A stretch of DNA of 50,835 nt from Pontiellaceae bacterium B12219. Lineage in GTDB: Bacteria > Verrucomicrobiota > Kiritimatiellia > Kiritimatiellales > Pontiellaceae. The translations under genes and the position numbers were made by a program. This document shows, piece after piece, positions 23,766 to 33,272 of the stretch; position 1 is the first letter of the stretch; each line of letters opens with the position of its first letter. The notes beneath the pieces were generated by a model. That model saw only the letters and a list, made by a program, of their open reading frames with translations, was not told where the DNA came from and made no database searches. The stretch is from positions 1 through 50,835 of the forward strand of contig JARNMJ010000030.1 in assembly GCA_029432795.1 (NCBI GenBank), read 5' to 3'.

Positions 23766-24227
23766 TTATTTCAGGGCCATCTGGATGAAGATCATCACGA
23801 AGAGGGCTACGGTTTCCACGATACCGAGTGTGGTCAGGTAGTTACCAAATCCCTGTCCGGTTTCAGCCATGGCGTCGGATCCGGCCGCGCCGGCTTTGCC
23901 CTGATACCAGGCAGACATGCCCATGGCAATCCCGCCGATGATGCCTGCGCCGAGAACGGCCGGCCACATGACGGAGGCAGTCTCAGCGACAGCCATTTTA
24001 TTGAAGGAGAGCAGCAGGAGCAGTCCATAAATGGTCTGCGACAGCGGCGCTCCGATGAATACGAGCAGAATGAAAGGCGCGGGCTTACCCTGCAGGTAGC
24101 ATTTTTTCCATGCTCCGATACCGGCCATGCCGGCTGTTCCGGTTCCCAATGCGGATCCGATTGCTGCGAAGCTCAGAGCGGCTGCTCCACCAAGTTTGAT
24201 CAGTGCGGGTGCTAATGCTGCGTCCAT
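23766..24227 (-). CDS. atpK: V-type ATPase subunit K (c-ring proteolipid), Na+-type residues
   Basis: This 153-residue proteolipid has four membrane helices, a duplicated hairpin as in other V-type K subunits, and forms the rotor ring. The ion-carrying carboxylate is Glu138 in the fourth helix (GIVETVALF). Ser63, Gln64, Tyr67 and Gln109 match, with an offset of one, the Na+-binding Thr64, Gln65, Tyr68 and Gln110 of Enterococcus hirae NtpK; Glu138 matches Glu139. Sodium coupling is therefore likely but not proved. It is the last gene of the ATPase operon. Confidence 0.93.
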   Translation of the reverse strand: MDAALAPALIKLGGAAALSFAAIGSALGTGTAGMAGIGAWKKCYLQGKPAPFILLVFIGAPLSQTIYGLLLLLSFNKMAVAETASVMWPAVLGAGIIGGIAMGMSAWYQGKAGAAGSDAMAETGQGFGNYLTTLGIVETVALFVMIFIQMALK

Positions 24228-24258
24228 TTGTATTTCCTCCGGTTGATAATTCTATTTG

Positions 24259-26058
24259 TTAAAGGTTTTCGTTGTTTTTTCTAAAGGGATTGAAGTGCAG
24301 GCCGGCCCACTCAACACCAGCATGGCTGGAAAATTCGAGTGTGTTCAGTCGAATGCCGTGAACCATCACGCCCATCGCTCCGAGAATAATATTCAAGGCA
24401 TGGCCGGCAAAGAGAATCAATGCCGCTCCAATGGCGGCAGCGCCATTGAAGCCCATATCCATTGCCATTCCGTTGAATGCCTGAGCAATCGCCAGGGAGG
24501 CGGCGCCGACAGCATACAAACGAACGTATGAAATAATATCCACGAAATTGTTAATGACATCCAGCGCCAGGGTAACCAGTCCGAAGTAGGATTTGGACAC
24601 CACCAAACTGACGATAATCAGCCCTATTCCAGTTCCAAGCATTGGAAGCTGAGCTGCTGTTACCCAGGTGGGAAGCTGCACACTCAGAACCATATTGAGT
24701 ACTACGCCGTAGAGCATCCAGGTGCAGCAGAGCCAACCGAGATCGGTCAGACAGCTCCATGAATTAATCTTGCGGACAAAGTTCCAAATGTGGGCAATGG
24801 AAATATGAACGGTTCCGATGCTGAAGCAGATGAACATGATGTTCTTTGCCGCCAGATCCGGATCCCAGCTTCCATCCGCCAGTTTGCCGGTCATGTAATT
24901 ATTACTGAGGGCCTGCATCCATCCGGGAAGCGAACTCAAAGCAATGCCGAAATAGTTTCCGGTCAATGCGCCGAAGATCACGCAGAACACGCTCATCACC
25001 ATGAGCAGGTTCAGCCCGGGTTGCGCAGCGGCGTTGCCTTTGGTTTTCATCTTACCCCAAAGCGTGAGACCGATAAACAGCAGACCGTAGCCGGCATCAC
25101 CGATAATGAATGCAAAGAAGACGCTCAGGAAAATCAGGAACAGGGCACTGACGTCCAGCTCCTTATAACCCGGAACAACGCCGATCATGTCCAGTGCAGC
25201 TTTAATGGGGGAAACCCATTTCGGATTGCGCAGCAGCGTTGGCGGCTCGTCATCATCGGAGACCTCTTCGAAAGTATATCCCCAGCCGAAGTCCTTTGCG
25301 GCCGATGCAATATCGCTTTCGCGGTCTGCCGGATAAAACCCTTTCAGATAGACGACTGCGCTGTCTGCACCCATGCCGTTCTGAACTTCCAGATAGTGGA
25401 CGGCATCGGCGGCACTGTCGGCAACTTCGTCGACCAGTTTTTTGTCGCCCGCATATTTCTGAAATTCAGCTTCTGTTTCTTCAAGGTCTTTCTGGGCCCG
25501 TTCAATATGGCGCTTCAATTCGGCCAGCGATTGATCCGGAACCCGGACTTCATGCGGAGCGCATTCAAACTCTTCACGTCCGACAGCCAGAACATAGGTT
25601 GTATTTTTGTCGCGACTGATTTCCACAATTGCCACACCTTCGGGCATTTCCGGAGTATCTTTAATCGGAAATGCACAAAGCTTGGCAAAGAGGCCTTGCT
25701 CGTTCAGTTTTTTCAGTGCACGCGGCTCAAAATTACCAAACGGGGCAATGCGTTCCACTTCGTGTCTTAAGGATTGGAGCGTTTCGTTGAGCTCCTTTTC
25801 CTTATGAAGCAGTTCCCAAACCGTATCAACCACTTGATCCGCATCTTTTCCGGTCGGGTCCGAATCAGGACGGGCACTTAGAACTTCCTGTGCGCGCTGC
25901 ACATACTGAAGGTGGTTGCGTGCTTTTTCCAATGCCGCTCCATCCGGGGCTTTCACATGCTGCACATGAAGCACTTTCAGTTCGCGGAGTTTGTCCAGCG
26001 TCTGTTCCTGTTGCGCTGCCGTGCACAGGAGCGTAAGTTTTTTCATCTTAACGATCAT
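24259..26058 (-). CDS. atpI: V-type ATPase subunit I (a)
   Basis: The 599-residue stator subunit has an N-terminal soluble half (about 1-320) with coiled-coil stretches and a C-terminal half of about seven membrane helices next to the ring. The start overlaps the atpD stop (ATGA). DISYVRLYAVGAASLAIA in the membrane half holds the conserved Arg that faces the rotor carboxylate. Palindrome 24633-24647 lies in the membrane part (LPMLG). The family and operon position make the assignment firm. Confidence 0.93.
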   Translation of the reverse strand: MIVKMKKLTLLCTAAQQEQTLDKLRELKVLHVQHVKAPDGAALEKARNHLQYVQRAQEVLSARPDSDPTGKDADQVVDTVWELLHKEKELNETLQSLRHEVERIAPFGNFEPRALKKLNEQGLFAKLCAFPIKDTPEMPEGVAIVEISRDKNTTYVLAVGREEFECAPHEVRVPDQSLAELKRHIERAQKDLEETEAEFQKYAGDKKLVDEVADSAADAVHYLEVQNGMGADSAVVYLKGFYPADRESDIASAAKDFGWGYTFEEVSDDDEPPTLLRNPKWVSPIKAALDMIGVVPGYKELDVSALFLIFLSVFFAFIIGDAGYGLLFIGLTLWGKMKTKGNAAAQPGLNLLMVMSVFCVIFGALTGNYFGIALSSLPGWMQALSNNYMTGKLADGSWDPDLAAKNIMFICFSIGTVHISIAHIWNFVRKINSWSCLTDLGWLCCTWMLYGVVLNMVLSVQLPTWVTAAQLPMLGTGIGLIIVSLVVSKSYFGLVTLALDVINNFVDIISYVRLYAVGAASLAIAQAFNGMAMDMGFNGAAAIGAALILFAGHALNIILGAMGVMVHGIRLNTLEFSSHAGVEWAGLHFNPFRKNNENL

Positions 26059-26642
26059 GCGCTTTTTCCTTTGGCAATTTTAGAGCGGGCAACGGCGGCG
26101 GTCTGCTGGTCGCCCATGAAAATGCGGATCACACGAATGTTTTCTTTTGCTTCCGGAATTTTCACTTTTTCAAAAAGATTTACGCGCTGGGTGGTGGTAC
26201 GCAGCTCATCTCCAAGCAGGCGATGCTGCTCTTCGAGAATCTGCCGTTCCACACGAAGCTGGGTGAGCTGCTTCAGTGTGCTGATCCCCGCATCCGTCCA
26301 GGCATCGGTTTCAAAGAGGTTTACAGGAACGTCTTTGAACACAAGGCTGTCAAGAATCGGAATATTCACACCGGCAATGTTGCCTTGCGAGGTCTTGAGC
26401 GTTTCAAGTTCTGCGTAGGGAGCGAGATCAATCGGCTCGGAATACAGCTGAATCCATGAACTCAGCTTGGCCCGGGCTTCCTGCTCTTCGTCGCGTTTTT
26501 CCAGAATTTCCTGGTCGAGGCGCCGCATCTCCATCTGGAGCTGCTGCTTTTTCAACATCAGTGTCGGCAGGTAGCGACTGAACCGCTTCAGCGAATCGCG
26601 CTGAGACTTAAGCTCGTTTTTAGTTAGTTTAATCTTTGCCAT
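26055..26642 (-). CDS. atpD: V-type ATPase subunit D (central stalk)
   Basis: The 195-residue coiled-coil protein begins MAKIKLTKNELKSQRDSLKR, the conserved start of V/A-type subunit D, which forms the rotating shaft inside the A3B3 head. Two long helices are predicted at the ends (RYLPTLMLKKQQLQMEMRRL; LRTTTQRVNLFEKVKIPEA). It overlaps atpI by four bases and is separated from atpB by a 79-base spacer with an inverted-repeat element. Confidence 0.93.
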   Translation of the reverse strand: MAKIKLTKNELKSQRDSLKRFSRYLPTLMLKKQQLQMEMRRLDQEILEKRDEEQEARAKLSSWIQLYSEPIDLAPYAELETLKTSQGNIAGVNIPILDSLVFKDVPVNLFETDAWTDAGISTLKQLTQLRVERQILEEQHRLLGDELRTTTQRVNLFEKVKIPEAKENIRVIRIFMGDQQTAAVARSKIAKGKSA

Positions 26643-26650
26643 GTTTTTCT

Positions 26651-26712
26651 ATCCACAGATTACTCAGATTCCCCTGATTAAAAATCTGTGTTAATCAGCG
26701 AAATCTGTGGAT
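26651..26712. repeat. Intergenic inverted-repeat element between atpB and atpD
   Basis: ATCCACAGATT (26651-26661) has its inverse AATCTGTGGAT at 26702-26712, with TGATTAA and TTAATCA nested within. The words AATCTGTG and AATCAG recur. Similar short AT-rich word repeats occur between genes in several bacterial phyla. It is transcribed within the ATPase operon and may adjust the mRNA ratio of the subunits. Confidence 0.6.
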
Positions 26713-26721
26713 TCATGTTAA

Positions 26722-28020
26722 TTAACCCTTCGGCCAGAATTTGTCCGTCAGAGTAGATTTAATTCCGGTTTCCGCCGGCTCAAAGCAGTCGGCCAGAATT
26801 TTCCATCCCGCATCCAGCGCTTCTTCGAGCGGAAGGTTCACCGTGATGTCCATCATCGTAGACTCAAAGCGTGCTCCATATTTCAGCAGCTTGCTGTCCC
26901 AATCCGACATCCGGAAGCCCATGGACTGTTTTTCCAGCGTTTCTTTATAGGATGCGTAAAGCTGAATCATGGTGTCCATGACGGCGCGGTGGTCATCGCG
27001 GGTACGGTCGTTCACCTGCTGTTTCAGACGGGACAGGGAACCGAACGGTTCAATGCGTCTGTTCTTCAGATAGAACTGACCTTCCGTGATGTATCCGGTG
27101 TTGTCCGGAACCGGGTGGGTTACGTCATCGCCCGGCATGGTTGTAACAGCAAGAATGGTGATCGATCCGCTGCCTTCAAAGTCAACCGCTTTTTCGTAAC
27201 GGGCGGCCAGCTGTGAATAAAGGTCGCCCGGATAACCGCGGTTCGAAGGGATCTGTTCCATGGTAATCGCCACTTCCTTCATGGAATCGGCAAAGTTGGT
27301 CATATCGGTCAGCAGTACGAGTACACGTTTGTCTTCCTGCGCATACTGTTCAGCAACGGCCAAGGATACGTCGGGAACGAGCAGACATTCAACCGTCGGG
27401 TCGGATGCCGTGTGAACGAACATTACGGTACGGGAAAGGGCGCCGCTTTCGTCCAGCTTGTCGCGGAAGAAGAGATAGTCGTCGTATTTCAGGCCCATGC
27501 CGCCGAGAATAATCACATCCACTTCGGCCTGCAGCGCAATCTGCGCGAGCAGTTCGTTGTAAGGCTCACCGGCCACGGAGAAAATCGGAAGCTTCTGCGA
27601 TTCAACGAGGGTGTTGAACACGTCAATCATCGGAATGCCGGTACGAACCATATTGCGCGGAATAATACGCTTGGCCGGATTGACCGACGGTCCGCCGATA
27701 TCAATCATGTTTTCCTTGATTTCCGGACCTTTGTCGCGCGGTTCACCGGATCCGGTGAAAACGCGGCCGAGGAGGTTTTCAGAAAACGGAATCTGCATGG
27801 TCCGTCCAAGGAATTTAACCTTGGCATCGGTTCCGATGCCGCGTCCGCCGGCAAATACCTGCAGGAACACGTTTTCATTCTCGAGTCGAATGACCTGAGC
27901 CAGCGATACCCCCTGTTCGGAAGTCACCTGCGCGAGTTCCCCGGCGATAACATCGCCCGCTTTAACAACAATCACGTTACCGGTGATCTGTTCAATCCGG
28001 TGATAAACTTTATTCTGCAT
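26722..28020 (-). CDS. atpB: V-type ATPase subunit B
   Basis: The 432-residue subunit forms the non-catalytic nucleotide sites of the A3B3 head. Motifs include [37 protein letters not shown], and [16 protein letters not shown]. It lacks a true GXXXXGKT P-loop, as expected of B. Its ATG overlaps the atpA stop by 11 bases, so the subunits are coupled. No palindrome copy is seen in this gene. Confidence 0.97.
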   Translation of the reverse strand: MQNKVYHRIEQITGNVIVVKAGDVIAGELAQVTSEQGVSLAQVIRLENENVFLQVFAGGRGIGTDAKVKFLGRTMQIPFSENLLGRVFTGSGEPRDKGPEIKENMIDIGGPSVNPAKRIIPRNMVRTGIPMIDVFNTLVESQKLPIFSVAGEPYNELLAQIALQAEVDVIILGGMGLKYDDYLFFRDKLDESGALSRTVMFVHTASDPTVECLLVPDVSLAVAEQYAQEDKRVLVLLTDMTNFADSMKEVAITMEQIPSNRGYPGDLYSQLAARYEKAVDFEGSGSITILAVTTMPGDDVTHPVPDNTGYITEGQFYLKNRRIEPFGSLSRLKQQVNDRTRDDHRAVMDTMIQLYASYKETLEKQSMGFRMSDWDSKLLKYGARFESTMMDITVNLPLEEALDAGWKILADCFEPAETGIKSTLTDKFWPKG

Positions 28021-29752
28021 AGTCAGAAACCTCCGCGAGCGCTTTAGTCATTTGCTCTTCAATTTTCTTAAATTCATCTGATTCGAATTCGCTGCCGTTC
28101 CAGTCACGGCAGGTCTGCGTGAGCTGCTGGAAGAAGGAACGGGCGGCATCTTTATCTTTAAACGTCATTTTTGTGTTCATGAGCTTAAGCAACTTACCGA
28201 AGACATATTCCTGACGCTCAATCGAGTTCGAAGAATCTGTTTCATCGAAAGCATTCTGCTGCAGATAGGTTGCATCAATGTATTCCGACTTCAGGTAGAG
28301 AACGAAGTCGTCGATAGAAGTCCCTTCCTCACCGACCACTTTCATCATTTGGCCGACTTCAGCCCCGTTGCGCAGCACCTTGCGGGCTTCTGCCACATTG
28401 GCTTCGTTTACAATACTGGGATATTTGCTCCAGGAATCCAACGGGTCGATCGCCGGGTAGCGGCGGGCATCGGAGCGGGCACGGGAAAGACCGTGGAAGG
28501 CTCCAACCACTTTCAGGGTGGCCTGCGTTACCGGTTCTTCAAAGTTACCGCCGGCCGGGGAAACGGTTCCGCCGATGGTTACTGTTCCCTGTTCGCCGTT
28601 GTTCAACCGCACCGCACCGCCGCGTTCGTAGAACGAAGCAATTACGGATTCGAGGTAGGCCGGGAAAGCTTCTTCACCGGGAATTTCTTCCAGACGACCG
28701 GACATTTCGCGCAGGGCCTGCGCCCAGCGGGATGTGGAGTCGGCCAGCAGGAGTACATCGAGTCCCATCTGACGGTAATATTCCGCCAGCGTCACACCGG
28801 TGTAAACGGAGGCCTCACGAGCCGCAACCGGCATGGAGGAGGTGTTACAAATAATCAACGTACGTTCCATCAGGGATTTCCCGGTACGCGGGTCCGTCAG
28901 TTCCGGGAACTCACGCAGGGTTTCCACCACCTCACCGGCACGTTCGCCGCAGGCCGCGATGATCACGATGTCCACTTCGGCGTTACGCGACATGATCTGC
29001 TGCAGTACGGTCTTACCCGCACCGAACGGACCCGGAACACAGAAGGTTCCGCCTTTCGCCACCGGGAAGAAGGTATCAATGGTACGAAGTTTCGTGGCCA
29101 TTGATTCTGTCGGACGCAGCCGTTCGGCATAGGCTTTAATCGGCATTTTCACCGGCCATTTCTGCATGATCTGGCATTCACGGGTGTTGCCTTTGTCGTC
29201 TTTCAGAACCGCAACAACTTCAACAACGGTGTATTCACCGGCAGGCTTAACACTTTCAACGGTCCATTTTCCGCGGAGGTTGAACGGGACCATAACACGA
29301 TGATCAAACATGCCTTCCGGGATGGTTCCGATGGTGTCGCCGGCAATCACAATGTCACCGGCCTTCAGTTTCGGGGTGAAGGCCCATTTTACATCGCGGG
29401 GAAGGGGATCGAGATATTTTCCGCGCTGCAGGAAGAATCCGCATTCTTCGGCCAAACGGGGAAGAGGGTTTTGCAGACCGTCAAAAACCTGGGTCAGCAA
29501 CCCCGGTCCAAGTTCCACGGAAAGCAGTTCGCCGGTGAATTCAACCGGATCGCCGACTTTAAGGCCGACGGTATCCTCAAATACCTGAAGTTCGGCGCTG
29601 GTTCCGCGGACACGAATGACTTCCGCTTTCAATTTAAGGTCGCCGGCGCCAACGCAGGCGTAGGCCACTTCGTTCTGGATCACGGGTTTGTTGAACTCAA
29701 CCTTCAGGAGGTTGCCGTTCACCCCGATAATTTTACCGATGTTTTCACTCAT
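28010..29752 (-). CDS. atpA: V-type ATPase catalytic subunit A
   Basis: The 580-residue subunit carries the catalytic sites that hydrolyse or make ATP. The P-loop GPFGAGKT lies near residue 238, followed by ACGERAGEV and [20 protein letters not shown], and the V-type-specific insertion domain precedes the P-loop. It starts 43 bases after the DUF2764 gene and overlaps atpB. No palindrome copy is seen here. Confidence 0.97.
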   Translation of the reverse strand: MSENIGKIIGVNGNLLKVEFNKPVIQNEVAYACVGAGDLKLKAEVIRVRGTSAELQVFEDTVGLKVGDPVEFTGELLSVELGPGLLTQVFDGLQNPLPRLAEECGFFLQRGKYLDPLPRDVKWAFTPKLKAGDIVIAGDTIGTIPEGMFDHRVMVPFNLRGKWTVESVKPAGEYTVVEVVAVLKDDKGNTRECQIMQKWPVKMPIKAYAERLRPTESMATKLRTIDTFFPVAKGGTFCVPGPFGAGKTVLQQIMSRNAEVDIVIIAACGERAGEVVETLREFPELTDPRTGKSLMERTLIICNTSSMPVAAREASVYTGVTLAEYYRQMGLDVLLLADSTSRWAQALREMSGRLEEIPGEEAFPAYLESVIASFYERGGAVRLNNGEQGTVTIGGTVSPAGGNFEEPVTQATLKVVGAFHGLSRARSDARRYPAIDPLDSWSKYPSIVNEANVAEARKVLRNGAEVGQMMKVVGEEGTSIDDFVLYLKSEYIDATYLQQNAFDETDSSNSIERQEYVFGKLLKLMNTKMTFKDKDAARSFFQQLTQTCRDWNGSEFESDEFKKIEEQMTKALAEVSDYAE

Positions 29753-29783
29753 AGTCTCTTTCCTCTATCCCAATAAAAGCAAT

Positions 29784-29812
29784 AGACCGCGGGGTCTACG
29801 CGTCCGCGGTCT
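29784..29812 (-). other. Hairpin across the end of the DUF2764 gene
   Basis: AGACCGCGG (29784-29792) and CCGCGGTCT (29804-29812) form a nine-base stem. It spans the last codons and stop of the DUF2764 gene and the start of the gap before atpA. It could protect or attenuate mRNA between the two genes. A short T-rich stretch is on the opposite side only. Confidence 0.45.
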
Positions 29813-30344
29813 CTTCTTTTTCTGTGTTTGCCGTGATGACGGCCTCAATTTTCTCTTTGCCTACGTGAACGTCCATACGATTCCAACGCTCAACAATTTT
29901 AAGCTGGATGCCGTAAGCCAGTACCTTTTCAAATCCGAAGGGATTCTGACCATCCACCAGCTGTTCGGCCAGATTCCACCGACCCCGGTCCAGATGCTGT
30001 TCGAGCTCAACCGGATCGGTTTGAGCAAAGGCGTCTTTGACGAAGGTTTCAACTTCACCGATGAAACCATCGTGCGGCTGGAGGTATTCCTTGAAGTCAA
30101 CCCCGAGTTTCTGGCCGCGCTGCCGTGCGATTGCATTACGAATCTGACATTCCACATCGTAAATAAGTTTGCAGAGCGGGCAGGGCGCAATATCCGGCTC
30201 CTGGAGCAGAACTTTGCGAAGAATTTCTGATTCGCGCTCGGTTACCCACTGTGAAGCATTCTCCACATATTCCTCCGTCGTGAACGGGGGTTCATCCCCG
30301 ATCTGAAGGCTGGGCAAGCTGGCTACGAGTGAATAGTAGGCCAT
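29796..30344 (-). CDS. DUF2764 protein of the V-ATPase operon
   Basis: The 182-residue soluble protein begins MAYYSLVASLPSLQIGDEPP, the typical start of DUF2764. It sits between subunits E and A, exactly where Chlamydia and Bacteroidetes V-ATPase operons carry this family. No subunit C, F or G/H gene is present, so this protein may replace the C (d-type) socket; that is inference. Its C-terminus is acidic. The hairpin at 29784-29812 overlaps its end. Confidence 0.85.
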   Translation of the reverse strand: MAYYSLVASLPSLQIGDEPPFTTEEYVENASQWVTERESEILRKVLLQEPDIAPCPLCKLIYDVECQIRNAIARQRGQKLGVDFKEYLQPHDGFIGEVETFVKDAFAQTDPVELEQHLDRGRWNLAEQLVDGQNPFGFEKVLAYGIQLKIVERWNRMDVHVGKEKIEAVITANTEKEETADA

Positions 30345-30355
30345 CGTTACTTCCG

Positions 30356-30964
30356 TTAGTTGGAAATCTGTTCGCGGGCAATGCCGCTTACGGTCTTGGC
30401 TAGTTCCGGACGAAGGAAGGCTGCCAGCGCTTCGGCAATCGCCTCACCGGTATAATCCAGTGATGCATTTTTGCCCTCGAAAGTTACTTTGAATCCGCTG
30501 AGGATTTCAGAGTCGCTGTCCAGCTCAACGGTTTTGCCCGATTGTCTGGCAATATCCGCGCAGAGTGCTGTCAGTCCGGCTTTATCCGCTTCGCTCACCG
30601 AAACGGCTGCTCCACCTTCGCCTTGCAGAACGATGTCTGAAATAAGCTTGCCCAGCATGTCGCCGCTAAGTGCTCCGTCGACCTCTTTACCGAGTGTGGC
30701 GGTAATGACTTTTTCGCAACCCTGACCCACCGTGATCAGCAGATCACGTGCGGCCTGCTCCAGCGTTTTAACCGAACGTTCAGCAAAAGCGGCAGCTTCC
30801 ACTTCCGCTTTTTTCAGCGTTTCGGCTGCCTTGGCTTCTGCATCGGCAACGATTTTAGCGGCTTTTTCTTTCGACTTTGAAATGATTGATTCCGCCTCTG
30901 TCGTGGCTTTTTCAACCCCTTCTTTCTGGATCTGTTCGATCAAATGCTTCAGTTCTTCAGCCAT
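30356..30964 (-). CDS. atpE: V-type ATPase subunit E (peripheral stalk)
   Basis: The start is ATG 30964 (MAEELKHLIEQIQKEG): GGAGAGG precedes it, and the extra open codons upstream are in the promoter region. The 202-residue product has a long alanine-rich N-terminal helix (ESIISKSKEKAAKIVADAEA, then further AEVEAAA words) and a globular C-terminal part, the usual stalk design. It is the first gene of the ATPase operon. The near-palindrome TTCCGTTAGTTGGAA (30351-30365) covers its stop. Confidence 0.9.
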   Translation of the reverse strand: MAEELKHLIEQIQKEGVEKATTEAESIISKSKEKAAKIVADAEAKAAETLKKAEVEAAAFAERSVKTLEQAARDLLITVGQGCEKVITATLGKEVDGALSGDMLGKLISDIVLQGEGGAAVSVSEADKAGLTALCADIARQSGKTVELDSDSEILSGFKVTFEGKNASLDYTGEAIAEALAAFLRPELAKTVSGIAREQISN

Positions 30965-30998
30965 AGTCCTCTCCGGTATTTTGTGTAAAAGAGGTATC

Positions 30999-31027
30999 GA
31001 TATAAATAGTTTGATTCCCTCTTGCAA
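30999..31027 (-). promoter_or_regulatory. Probable promoter of the V-ATPase operon
   Basis: On the minus strand, TTGCAA (31022-31027) and TATATC (complement of 30999-31004) are separated by 17 bases, 35 bases before the atpE start. This is good sigma-70-type geometry. Confidence 0.55.
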
Positions 31028-31073
31028 GCCCGATTGTATGAAAATGTTTAAAACATGATAAATTTAATAGTGT

Positions 31074-32018
31074 TTATCTGAACGCTATTTGTTTCAGTAT
31101 TTGTAGTGCAATGTTACCCGTGATTTCAAGGCTTTCAGCGCTAATGTTCTGCAGGTTATCAGCTTCTGTATGCCAATGATCATTTAAACCGGGTTCAGAT
31201 CCGTACTTAAAGTCGATCAAATCAATGGCTGGAATGCCGATTTGAAGAAACGGAACATGATCGTCCGTAATAATCGAACGGGACAGCATAAAATGATCGC
31301 GATATCCCAGCGTGTGAGCTGCATTCAGGGTTTCCTGAACCAAATTGGCGGTACTGTTATACGGAATAGTAAACTTCAGATCACGATCGCCAACCATATC
31401 CAACAGAATCATGGCTTTAATTTTTTTGTGATCGCCGGTTTCGACCAGTTTTCGCGCCATATAACGGCTGCCGTGCAAACCATCGCCTTCAACATAGTCG
31501 GCAATACCTTCTTCACCGTCGAAAAACGCAAAAATGATTCCAAGGTCCGGAACTGCATCCGATGATTGGATCATGCGCGCCAGTTCCAGTAAAACCCCGG
31601 TGCTGGAACCGGAATCGTTTGCTCCCTGAAAGTTATCGATGCCGGGCATGGTGTCGAAATGCGACCCGAGGATAACCCATTCTTTTGTTTTTCCGGGAAT
31701 CATACCGATGACATTGATCATCGTTTTTTCGCCTTCAGGCGTCATATCAACGAACGTATCCATATCCGCTTCAACGCCGAAGGTTTCCAGTCGCTGGAAA
31801 ATATGCTTTGCGGCTTTCCAGCCTTCGGAAGTCCCGGCATCGCGCGGGGAGAACTGCACCAGCGCTTCGACCTCCGCAAACGCCTGCTGCCCATTAAACG
31901 GTGGCAGGCCGGATGCCGTCTTTTGCTGCCGGCATCCAACCACTGGAAACAAAAGGGCAGAGAGCCCCAGCGCAATGAGTGTTCGCCTTTTGTATCCGTT
32001 TAAAGTCATCAGAATCAC
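31074..32018 (-). CDS. M28-family peptidase or glutaminyl-cyclase-like lipoprotein
   Basis: The 314-residue protein starts with a basic region and hydrophobic segment ending in a lipobox, PVVGC, so it is probably a lipoprotein. The zinc fold has LGSHFDTMPG, GANDSGSSTGVLLE, FFDGEEG, LLDMVGD and TDDHVPFL, and HTEADNL near the end. This order matches the M28 family, and the spacing resembles glutaminyl-peptide cyclotransferases as well as aminopeptidases; I cannot tell which. It lies seven bases after recA. Palindrome 31785-31799 encodes FQRLE, and TTCCAAGGTCCGGAA is at 31538-31552. Confidence 0.87.
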   Translation of the reverse strand: MILMTLNGYKRRTLIALGLSALLFPVVGCRQQKTASGLPPFNGQQAFAEVEALVQFSPRDAGTSEGWKAAKHIFQRLETFGVEADMDTFVDMTPEGEKTMINVIGMIPGKTKEWVILGSHFDTMPGIDNFQGANDSGSSTGVLLELARMIQSSDAVPDLGIIFAFFDGEEGIADYVEGDGLHGSRYMARKLVETGDHKKIKAMILLDMVGDRDLKFTIPYNSTANLVQETLNAAHTLGYRDHFMLSRSIITDDHVPFLQIGIPAIDLIDFKYGSEPGLNDHWHTEADNLQNISAESLEITGNIALQILKQIAFR

Positions 32019-32024
32019 CGACGC

Positions 32025-33050
32025 TTATTTTTCTGCAGCGGCTTCTTCTTTGGCTTTCAGGATACGTTCAACAACTGAGTCGCAGAGTTCTTTGTCTTCC
32101 TTAAGGGCGCGGACAGCGGCATCGCGGCCTTGTCCAAGCTGGGTGCCGTCCATCGAGAGCCAGGAGCCTTTTTTATCGATAATGCCCACTTCGATTGCCG
32201 CATCAATAACAGAACCCGTGTAGGAAATGCCTTCTGCATAAAGGATGTCAAATTCCGCCTGAGTAAACGGAGCGGCCACCTTGTTTTTAACCACCTTAAC
32301 GCGGGTGCGGTTTCCGTAGACTACGCCGGCGGAATCTTTCAGCTGGCCGATCCGGCGGATATCGAGGCGAACAGAGGAGTAAAATTTAAGCGCCCGACCG
32401 CCGGGCGTGGTTTCCGGGCTGCCGAACATGACGCCTACTTTTTCGCGAATCTGATTGGTGAAGATCACGATGCATCGGGAATGGTTGATGGCCGAAACCA
32501 GCTTGCGCAATGCCTGCGACATCAATCGGGCCTGCAACCCCACGTGAGACTGTCCCATTTCGCCATCCAGCTCGGCGCGAGGGGCGAGGGCGGCAACGGA
32601 GTCGACCACAACAACGTCGAGTGAATTACTTTTCACCAATGCTTCACAGATGTTGAGTGCTTCTTCTCCGGAGTCCGGTTGGGAAACGAGCAGGTTATCA
32701 ATGTCAACGCCGATTTTTTTGGCGTAGCCCGGGTCGAGCGCGTGCTCGGTATCAATGAAGGCCGCAGATCCGCCGGCTTTCTGGGCGTTGGCGATAACGT
32801 GGGAAACCAGCGTGGTTTTTCCGGAGGATTCCGGGCCGTAGATTTCAATAATTCGGCCGCGCGGCAATCCGCCTATGCCCAGGGCAAGGTCAACGGTCAG
32901 TGCGCCGGTTGAAATGGATTCAATATGCTGATTGGCCGAGGCGTCACCTAGTTTAACAATCGCCCCTTCTCCGTATTGTTTCTGAATTTGTGCAACGACT
33001 GCGCTCAGTGCGGTTGCGGGATCTTTTTGGGCGTCTTTTTTCGCTGCCAT
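32025..33050 (-). CDS. recA: Recombinase A
   Basis: The 341-residue protein forms filaments on single-stranded DNA for homologous recombination and SOS signalling. [10 protein letters not shown] is the Walker A motif; [39 protein letters not shown] and the acidic C-terminus follow the RecA pattern. It is the first gene of a pair with the M28 protein. No palindrome is found in it, although one lies just upstream of its promoter. Confidence 0.98.
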   Translation of the reverse strand: MAAKKDAQKDPATALSAVVAQIQKQYGEGAIVKLGDASANQHIESISTGALTVDLALGIGGLPRGRIIEIYGPESSGKTTLVSHVIANAQKAGGSAAFIDTEHALDPGYAKKIGVDIDNLLVSQPDSGEEALNICEALVKSNSLDVVVVDSVAALAPRAELDGEMGQSHVGLQARLMSQALRKLVSAINHSRCIVIFTNQIREKVGVMFGSPETTPGGRALKFYSSVRLDIRRIGQLKDSAGVVYGNRTRVKVVKNKVAAPFTQAEFDILYAEGISYTGSVIDAAIEVGIIDKKGSWLSMDGTQLGQGRDAAVRALKEDKELCDSVVERILKAKEEAAAEK

Positions 33051-33096
33051 TCCGGGTTCTCCTTGATCTTGAACTTGAGTTTAAATTGAAAGGCGG

Positions 33097-33124
33097 AATC
33101 TATCAAACCCCCTGAAGGTGTCAA
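33097..33124 (-). promoter_or_regulatory. Probable recA promoter
   Basis: On the minus strand, TTGACA (complement of 33119-33124) and TAGATT (complement of 33097-33102) are separated by 16 bases, 46 bases before the recA ATG. No LexA-type box was recognised. Confidence 0.55.
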
Positions 33125-33134
33125 CGCAACCTGC

Positions 33135-33149
33135 TTCCAATCATTGGAA
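33135..33149. repeat. Interspersed palindrome, intergenic copy (TTCCAATCATTGGAA)
   Basis: An exact family member, 10 bases upstream of the recA -35 element and between the divergent recA and SulP genes. The identical 15-mer occurs inside gspJ at 39301-39315. Confidence 0.8.
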
Positions 33150-33272
33150 AACTGCATTTATATGGGATTTTTAAAAATTTCGTAAAAAACTCGCGTTACC
33201 GAACGATTCTGGGATAGTGCCGCGTTTTTAAAGCTTCCCGTACACATAATATAAAATTGGAATGATCCTACG

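Noticed and set aside
24790-25770. Long plus-strand open frame opposite atpI
   Set aside because: The minus strand encodes a well-recognised V-ATPase subunit; the plus translation shows no family motif.
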